A stretch of DNA of 11,249 bases, taken from positions 1 to 11,249 of the forward strand of contig PWLT01000385.1 of the NCBI GenBank assembly GCA_003558415.1. Direction: 5' to 3'. Positions 7,313 to 11,249 of the stretch are shown here, one piece after another. Under the pieces are notes generated by a model. The model ran no database searches and was not told where the DNA came from. It worked only from the letters and a program-made list of their open reading frames with translations. Within the stretch, counting starts at the first letter, position 1. Every line of letters starts with the position of its first letter. Source of the DNA: Hyphomicrobiales bacterium. Its GTDB lineage: Bacteria; Pseudomonadota; Alphaproteobacteria; Rhodobacterales; Rhodobacteraceae. The translations under genes and the position numbers were made by a program.

Positions 7313-8197
7313 ATGAACACGCAAGCGCAACACCAGAACGGCGCGGAACCGGGCGAGGGCAGTTATCATTTCGGCGTCATCTCCCGCGCGCTCGAGATCA
7401 TCGACGGCGCCGATCACCCTGTATCGCTGGAGCAGCTGGCCGCCGAGCTGGGGATGAGCCCGGCGCATTTCCAGCGGGTCTTCAGCCGCTGGGTCGGGGT
7501 GTCGCCCAAGCGTTACCAGCAGTATCTCGCGCTCGATCACGCGCGCAGGCTGCTGGCAGCGCGCCACAGTGTTCTGGAGGCGAGCTTGGCCAGCGGGCTG
7601 TCCGGCAGCGGTCGCCTGCATGATCTGTTCCTGCGCTGGGAGGCGATGAGCCCCGGCGCCTATGCCCGTGCCGGGGCGGGGCTGACCATCCGCTACGGTT
7701 GGGCCGACTCGCCCTTCGGCCCGGTTCTGGGAATGACCACCGACAAGGGGCTTTGCGGGCTGGCCTTCGGCGCCGATACGGGCCACGCGACGGCCTTCGC
7801 GGATCTGGCCGCGCGCTGGCCGGCGGCAGATTTCGTGGTCGATACGGACAGCGTCGCGCCACTGCTGCGTACGGCCTTCGCCCGCGATGGCGGCGCATTG
7901 CAGTTGCACCTGATCGGGGCGCCCTTCCAGATCAAGGTCTGGGAGGCGCTTCTGCATGTGCCGAGGGGGCATGTGACCACCTATACCGATCTGGCGCGGG
8001 CCGTGGATGCGCCGCGCGCGGTGCGCGCGGTCGGCACGGCGGTCGGGCGCAACCCGCTGTCGTATCTGATCCCCTGTCACCGGGCATTGCGCAAATCCGG
8101 GGCGCTGGGCGGGTATCACTGGGGCCTGCCGGTCAAGCGCGCGATGCTCGCCTGGGAGGCCGCGCGAATTGATGCCGGCACGGGCACCTCGACCTGA
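7313..8197 (+). CDS. AraC-type HTH / methylated-DNA-protein-cysteine methyltransferase fusion (Ada-like without the zinc domain)
   Basis: The enzyme should transfer alkyl groups from O6-alkylguanine or O4-alkylthymine in DNA to its own cysteine, a one-use suicide repair. Residues about 20-120 form a double helix-turn-helix of the AraC class (LEQLAAELGMSPAHFQRVFSRW, then SPKRYQQYLALDHARRLL, in separate helices). Residues about 125-205 fit the alkyltransferase N-terminal ribonuclease-like fold. The C-terminal domain carries Arg238 (arginine finger), Asn247 (hinge) and the acceptor Cys255 in PCHR. E. coli Ada has an N-terminal four-cysteine zinc domain that senses methylphosphotriesters; none is present here. 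The start at 7313 has GGAGGG four bases upstream; a GTG at 7298 is in frame but lies before that site. The gene is divergent from nth. It was named from domains; the HTH target is unknown. Confidence 0.93.
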   Translation: MNTQAQHQNGAEPGEGSYHFGVISRALEIIDGADHPVSLEQLAAELGMSPAHFQRVFSRWVGVSPKRYQQYLALDHARRLLAARHSVLEASLASGLSGSGRLHDLFLRWEAMSPGAYARAGAGLTIRYGWADSPFGPVLGMTTDKGLCGLAFGADTGHATAFADLAARWPAADFVVDTDSVAPLLRTAFARDGGALQLHLIGAPFQIKVWEALLHVPRGHVTTYTDLARAVDAPRAVRAVGTAVGRNPLSYLIPCHRALRKSGALGGYHWGLPVKRAMLAWEAARIDAGTGTST

Positions 8198-8322
8198 CAC
8201 GTCGCGCGCGGCTCGAGGAACACCTGTGCGCTTCTTTTCTAGGCGGTTGAAATATCCGCTGATATAGAGGGGTCGGAATCGGCAAGCTGCCGCCGTACAG
8301 CCGCAATTTCTGGAGCCTACTC

Positions 8323-8973
8323 ATGCGTACATCGATCCGTCTCACCCTTCTCGCCACCGGCGCATTGGCGCTTGCCGCCTGCACGCCGACCACTGCCGAC
8401 AATCAGCGCACCCAGACCGGCGTTGCCGTGGGTGCCATGGCGGGCGGCCTGCTCGGCGCTGCGTCGGGCGGCAGCAGCACCGGCGACACGCTGATGCGCA
8501 CCGCGGTCGGCGCAGGGATCGGCGCGGCGGTCGGCGGCGCCATCGGCGCGACGCTCGACCAGCAGGCGCGCGAGCTGCGCCAGGAGCTCGGCAGCGAGGT
8601 GGACGTGCGCAACACCGGTGAGGAGCTGGTGGTCACCATGCCCAACAGCATCCTGTTCGACTTCGACAGCGCCGCCGTGCGCAGCGATCTCCAGGGCGAT
8701 CTGCGGGCGCTTGCCGCGCACCTGCGCGCCTATCCCGACAGCACCATTCAGGTGATCGGACATACCGACAACACGGGGGCTGCGAGCTACAACCAGAATC
8801 TCTCCGAACGTCGCGCGGCGGCGGTGGCGGCGGTGCTGCGCAATTCCGGTGTTCCCTCCAATCGCATCCGCGCAATCGGGCTGGGCGAAGATCACCCGGT
8901 GGCCAGCAACCTCACCTCCGAGGGCCGCGCCCAGAACCGGCGCGTCGAGATCATCATCACGCCCACCGGCTGA
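8323..8973 (+). CDS. OmpA family lipoprotein with glycine zipper (YiaD-like)
   Basis: The 216-residue protein should anchor in the outer membrane by lipid and bind peptidoglycan. A lipoprotein signal peptide ends in the lipobox LAAC, with lipidated Cys20. The next residue is Thr rather than Asp, so export to the outer membrane is expected. Residues about 33-76 are a glycine zipper (repeated Gly/Ala at three- to four-residue spacing), probably membrane-associated. The OmpA C-terminal domain covers about 105-216. In it, Asp149 of HTDNTG and Arg164 of NLSERRA are 15 apart, the same spacing as the Asp271/Arg286 pair that binds diaminopimelate in Acinetobacter OmpA. E. coli YiaD (219 residues) has the same order of parts. 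GGAG precedes the ATG by about eight bases. The gene stands alone between a 125-bp upstream gap and a terminator. Confidence 0.93.
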   Translation: MRTSIRLTLLATGALALAACTPTTADNQRTQTGVAVGAMAGGLLGAASGGSSTGDTLMRTAVGAGIGAAVGGAIGATLDQQARELRQELGSEVDVRNTGEELVVTMPNSILFDFDSAAVRSDLQGDLRALAAHLRAYPDSTIQVIGHTDNTGAASYNQNLSERRAAAVAAVLRNSGVPSNRIRAIGLGEDHPVASNLTSEGRAQNRRVEIIITPTG

Positions 8974-9016
8974 TACGACGGCCCGGAGGGCCATATCCGC
9001 AACAGGTCAAAAATGC

Positions 9017-9046
9017 GAAGCCCGGCACCGTGGGGTGCCGGGCTTC
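9017..9046. terminator. strong hairpin terminator, probably bidirectional
   Basis: A perfect 13-bp stem (GAAGCCCGGCACC at 9017-9029, GGTGCCGGGCTTC at 9034-9046) closes a GTGG loop. On the plus strand it is followed by TTCACTT, a modest T-rich run, 43 bp after the OmpA-like gene. On the minus strand the stem is followed by GCATTTTTG, a better T-run, and lies about 185 bp beyond atpF. It can therefore end both converging transcripts. Confidence 0.85.
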
Positions 9047-9060
9047 TTCACTTCCGATAG

Positions 9061-9210
9061 CGTGTTGCGTTGAATTGGACTCATCCAGCTCCGACCAGAG
9101 GGCATGCGACCGCCCGAGGTGGGCGCGGATGCGCCCGCCTGTGGGGCGGGCGGGCGCATGCCCGGACCGCACGCGGCCCGCGCGGGGTAAGCCTGAACGA
9201 ACGCAACACG
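9061..9210. repeat. nested GC-rich inverted repeats, nature unknown
   Basis: An 11-bp perfect inverted repeat, CGTGTTGCGTT (9061-9071) and AACGCAACACG (9200-9210), encloses further pairs. These are GGGCATGCG (9100-9108) with CGCATGCCC (9155-9163); ATGCGCCCGCC (9129-9139) with GGCGGGCGCAT (9149-9159); CGCCC (9111-9115) with GGGCG (9121-9125); and a 10-bp palindrome CCCGCGCGGG (9177-9186). The second and third pairs share bases and cannot form together. No convincing gene lies here. It may be a structured RNA, the 3' end of the atp transcript, or a small intergenic repeat element. I do not recognise it as 6S, SRP, tmRNA or RNase P RNA. Confidence 0.6.
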
Positions 9211-9231
9211 TCCTGACGTCGGTGCCGTTGC

Positions 9232-9801
9232 TCAGTGCAGCCGCGACTCCACCACGCCGATACCCTCGTCGATGAGGCGGTTGGCGTCCTCGGCCTTCAG
9301 CTGCTTGCCGATCACATCCCCCGCGGCGGCGATCGCCACGTTGACGGCGCGGTTGCGCACGCTGCGCAGCGCCTCATCCTCGGCCGACTGGATCTGATCC
9401 TCCGCCGCCTTCAAACGCCGCTCGAAGGAGGCATCGATGTCGCGGCGTGCATCCTCGGCCGCGTCGGCCGCCTCACGCCTGGCGGTTTCCACAATGCGCT
9501 CGACCTGCTCGGCGACCTCGCGCTGCTTGCGCTCGTAGGAGGCCAGCACCCCCTGCGCCTCCTCACGCAGCTTGCGCGCCTCGTCGAGATCGGAGCGGAT
9601 CCCGTCAGCACGCTTGTCGAGCAGCCCCAGGATGATCCTGTGCACCCCGAAATAGCCCAGCACGCCGAGAAACAGGACGAAGGCAATGGCGACGACGATG
9701 TCGGTATTGTAGAGCGAAAAGAAAGGGTAGTCGCCCGCCGCCAGCGCCGGCGTGCCGAGCACGGGAAGCACCGCCGAGCCGGTCGCGAGTGTCCGGATCA
9801 T
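9232..9801 (-). CDS. atpF: F0F1 ATP synthase subunit b (AtpF)
   Basis: Subunit b is part of the peripheral stalk that holds F1 still against the rotating c-ring. The 189-residue protein has a signal-like N-terminus (1-22, ending PALAAG), as often seen in alphaproteobacterial b subunits. One membrane helix follows at about 33-53, then a long, highly charged coiled coil (about 60-165) rich in Glu, Arg and Ala. The ATG at 9801 overlaps the atpX stop in ATGA, so the two b-type subunits are translationally coupled, consistent with a b/b' heterodimer. The frame is open far upstream within atpX, but that part has no b-subunit character. This is the last gene of the F0 operon. Assignment of b versus b' follows the usual order in this group. 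Confidence 0.93.
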   Translation of the reverse strand: MIRTLATGSAVLPVLGTPALAAGDYPFFSLYNTDIVVAIAFVLFLGVLGYFGVHRIILGLLDKRADGIRSDLDEARKLREEAQGVLASYERKQREVAEQVERIVETARREAADAAEDARRDIDASFERRLKAAEDQIQSAEDEALRSVRNRAVNVAIAAAGDVIGKQLKAEDANRLIDEGIGVVESRLH

Positions 9802-10331
9802 GCCGCACCTCCTTCCTTGAGCCGCGCGGTAACGGCGGCATTGACCGTGCGGCCATCGGCCGGCTGGCCGAGCGAGGAGAGGACCTCGCGAACCGTGTCC
9901 TTGGCGACATCTTCCACCGCATCGGCGGCGCTGGCGCGAATCGCGGCGATGCGCTTTTCCGATTCGGCGGTCCTGGCCGCGATCTCGGCATCGGCGCGTT
10001 GCATCGCCTCGTCGAGCTGTTCCTGCATGTCGGCCTTGGCCTTCTCGATGATCCGGTTGGCCTCGGCGCGGGCATCGGCCAGCGCCTTCTGATAGGCCTT
10101 CTCGGCTTCCTCGGCCTTGAGGTTGAGCTCTTCGGCGCGCGAGATGTCGTTGGTGATCGTACCCCGGCGCTCGGCAAGCACGGCCGCGATACGCGGCAGC
10201 GCCACGCGCGACAGAATCAGATAGATCACCACCAGAGTGACGACCAGCCAGAATATCTGGTTGGGGAATGTCGCGAAATCGAGCTGCGGCATCCCCACGG
10301 CGTCGTTGGCACCGTTCGCGTCGGTTTCCAT
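9798..10331 (-). CDS. atpX: F0F1 ATP synthase subunit b' (AtpX)
   Basis: This 177-residue protein is the second, diverged b-type stalk subunit found in alphaproteobacteria and photosynthetic bacteria. The N-terminus is short and polar, with [16 protein letters not shown] leading into one membrane helix (about 26-44). A long charged coiled coil then runs to about residue 160, with abundant Ala, Glu, Arg and Lys in heptad-like order. There is no signal peptide, unlike AtpF. GGAGG lies five bases before the ATG. The gene is 73 bp downstream of atpE and overlaps atpF by four bases. The gap to atpE contains a strong hairpin. Identification rests on length, architecture and place in the operon. Confidence 0.93.
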   Translation of the reverse strand: METDANGANDAVGMPQLDFATFPNQIFWLVVTLVVIYLILSRVALPRIAAVLAERRGTITNDISRAEELNLKAEEAEKAYQKALADARAEANRIIEKAKADMQEQLDEAMQRADAEIAARTAESEKRIAAIRASAADAVEDVAKDTVREVLSSLGQPADGRTVNAAVTARLKEGGAA

Positions 10332-10363
10332 CCCGGCCTCCTTCAGCGTCGCGGTTGCGCATC

Positions 10364-10386
10364 CGGCCGGGGCGGGGCCCCGGCCG
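10364..10386. promoter_or_regulatory. intercistronic hairpin between atpE and atpX
   Basis: A perfect 9-bp GC-only stem (CGGCCGGGG at 10364-10372, CCCCGGCCG at 10378-10386) closes a five-base loop, in the 73-bp gap after atpE. On the minus strand it has no following T-run, so it is not a simple terminator. It may protect the 3' end of atpE mRNA, whose product is needed at about ten copies per complex; that role is inferred. Confidence 0.6.
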
Positions 10387-10404
10387 ATGGACGATCCCGC
10401 AGGC

Positions 10405-10641
10405 TCAGACCGCGAACATCAGCAGAAGCGCGACGAGGAACGAGAAGATCCCCAGCGCTTCGGCGAAGGCGATGCCGATGAACAGGAACGCCGTCTGTCC
10501 GGGCGCCGCGGAGGGGTTGCGCAGCGCGCCCGAGAGGTAGTTGCCGGCCACATGGCCCACACCGACCGCCGCGCCGCCCATGCCGAGGCAGGCCAGGCCC
10601 GCACCGATATAGGCACCCATTGTGACGATATCGCCTTCCAT
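10405..10641 (-). CDS. atpE: F0F1 ATP synthase subunit c (AtpE)
   Basis: Subunit c forms the proton-driven rotor ring in the membrane. The 78-residue protein is a helical hairpin. Helix 1 (about 8-36) has the glycine-rich [17 protein letters not shown] pattern that packs the ring. The polar loop holds Arg41-Asn42-Pro43, which contacts F1. Helix 2 (about 51-76) carries Glu61 in [12 protein letters not shown], the proton-carrying carboxylate. AAGGAG lies about seven bases before the ATG. The gene sits 59 bp after atpB and 73 bp before atpX. There is no sodium-site signature (no Gln/Glu-Ser set), so a proton enzyme is expected. Confidence 0.97.
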   Translation of the reverse strand: MEGDIVTMGAYIGAGLACLGMGGAAVGVGHVAGNYLSGALRNPSAAPGQTAFLFIGIAFAEALGIFSFLVALLLMFAV

Positions 10642-10700
10642 GTCGTTTCTCCTTGCGTTGGGAATGGCTGTGAGTTCGGAAGTCTGGCCCTTTACGCCCC

Positions 10701-11249
10701 TCAGTGGCTGGGGTGCAGCGCGTCCTTGAGATAGACGCAGGTCAGAATGGTGAAGACATAGGCCTGAATGACCGCGACGAGCAGTTCCAGACCGTAGAGC
10801 GCGGTGACCGCCAGGATCGGGATGAACGAGAAGACCCCCAGCGCCCCGGCAAAGCCCGCGAACACCTTGGCCACCGCATGGCCGGCCATCATCGCGCCGG
10901 CAAGACGGATGGAGTGGCTGACCGGGCGCACGAAATAGGAGATCACCTCGATCAGGGCGAGCACCGGGCGCAGCGGAAGCGGCGCCGAGTCGATCCAGAA
11001 CAGCTTGAGGAATGTCGCACCGTGCAGGACAAAGCCCAGAACAGTGACGGTGATGAACACCGCGAGCGCCATTACCGCGGTGACCGCGATATGTGAGGTC
11101 GGCGTGAAGGCCCAGGGGATCAGCCCCAGCGTGTTGGCGAAGATGATGAACATGAACAGCGTCATGATGTAGGGAAAGAAACGCACCGCGTCCTTGCCCG
11201 CGACATCGACCACCATCTTGTGGATGAAGCCATAGGCCAGCTCGGCCAC
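10701..11249 (-). CDS. atpB: F0F1 ATP synthase subunit a (AtpB), C-terminal part (5' end outside the window)
   Basis: Subunit a provides the proton half-channels beside the c-ring. The 182 visible residues lack the N-terminal part, about 65-70 residues by comparison with the family. The first in-window codon (GTG) is internal. Membrane helices lie at about 24-45, 54-77, 94-106, 117-142 and 147-172. The key segment [20 protein letters not shown] places the essential arginine at visible residue 115 (Arg210 in E. coli). The residue four after it is Ala, where most subunits a I recall have Asn. The C-terminus [19 protein letters not shown] is typical. It is followed after 59 bp by atpE. It is truncated only by the window edge. 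Confidence 0.95.
   Translation of the reverse strand: MAELAYGFIHKMVVDVAGKDAVRFFPYIMTLFMFIIFANTLGLIPWAFTPTSHIAVTAVMALAVFITVTVLGFVLHGATFLKLFWIDSAPLPLRPVLALIEVISYFVRPVSHSIRLAGAMMAGHAVAKVFAGFAGALGVFSFIPILAVTALYGLELLVAVIQAYVFTILTCVYLKDALHPSH

Noticed and set aside
6878..8200. A 440-codon open frame on the minus strand opposite the alkyltransferase gene and the start of nth
   Set aside because: It runs antisense to two genes with firm motifs, is Arg/Gly/Pro/Gln-rich without any recognisable domain, and is explained by the high GC third-codon bias of the real genes.
8247..8268. TTGAAA (8247-8252) and TATAGA (8263-8268) upstream of the OmpA-like gene as a promoter
   Set aside because: The two boxes are only 10 bp apart, too close for sigma-70. 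The AT-rich patch probably marks the promoter region, but I could not place the boxes.
9030..9275. An 81-codon plus-strand open frame across the region between the OmpA-like gene and atpF
   Set aside because: It begins inside the terminator hairpin, has no ribosome binding site, has an Arg/Pro-rich composition, and crosses the inverted repeats and the end of atpF.

Overview
The window is high-GC DNA that looks like the chromosome of an alphaproteobacterium, most probably of the Rhodobacterales. Three things point there: the F0 ATP synthase operon encodes two different b-type subunits (b and b') and is separate from any F1 genes in view; the ETF-quinone oxidoreductase, IspE and Nth proteins are of alphaproteobacterial type; and a GreA gene is followed by a lineage-type hypothetical protein. 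No mobile element, phage gene, CRISPR array, rRNA or tRNA is visible. I found no defence or other novel gene system; this is largely housekeeping sequence.

Layout. Positions 1-3562 (minus strand) hold ETF-ubiquinone oxidoreductase, then a secreted TPR protein, then the first 31 codons of ispE, which overlaps the TPR gene. A 211-bp divergent region separates these from a plus-strand run: greA, a membrane/coiled-coil protein of unknown function, and azlC-azlD, which are translationally coupled through an ATGA overlap. The endonuclease III gene (nth, minus) lies tail to tail with azlD and head to head with a fused AraC-type HTH/O6-alkylguanine-DNA alkyltransferase gene. The 130-bp space between these two repair genes contains a near-match to the alphaproteobacterial LexA box. 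Next on the plus strand is an OmpA-family lipoprotein, closed by a strong hairpin terminator. The window ends with the minus-strand F0 operon in the order atpB (partial), atpE, atpX (b'), atpF (b).

How the genes work together. The F0 genes make the membrane proton channel and the peripheral stalk. ETF-QO feeds electrons from acyl-CoA and amino acid dehydrogenases into the ubiquinone pool of the same membrane. AzlCD probably exports branched-chain amino acids or analogues. Nth and the alkyltransferase fusion repair oxidised and alkylated bases. The OmpA-like lipoprotein ties the outer membrane to peptidoglycan.

No gene-free stretch exceeds 300 bases. The longest is 8974-9231 (258 bp), which holds the terminator and an unexplained GC-rich set of inverted repeats. 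That set is the most interesting non-coding signal here.
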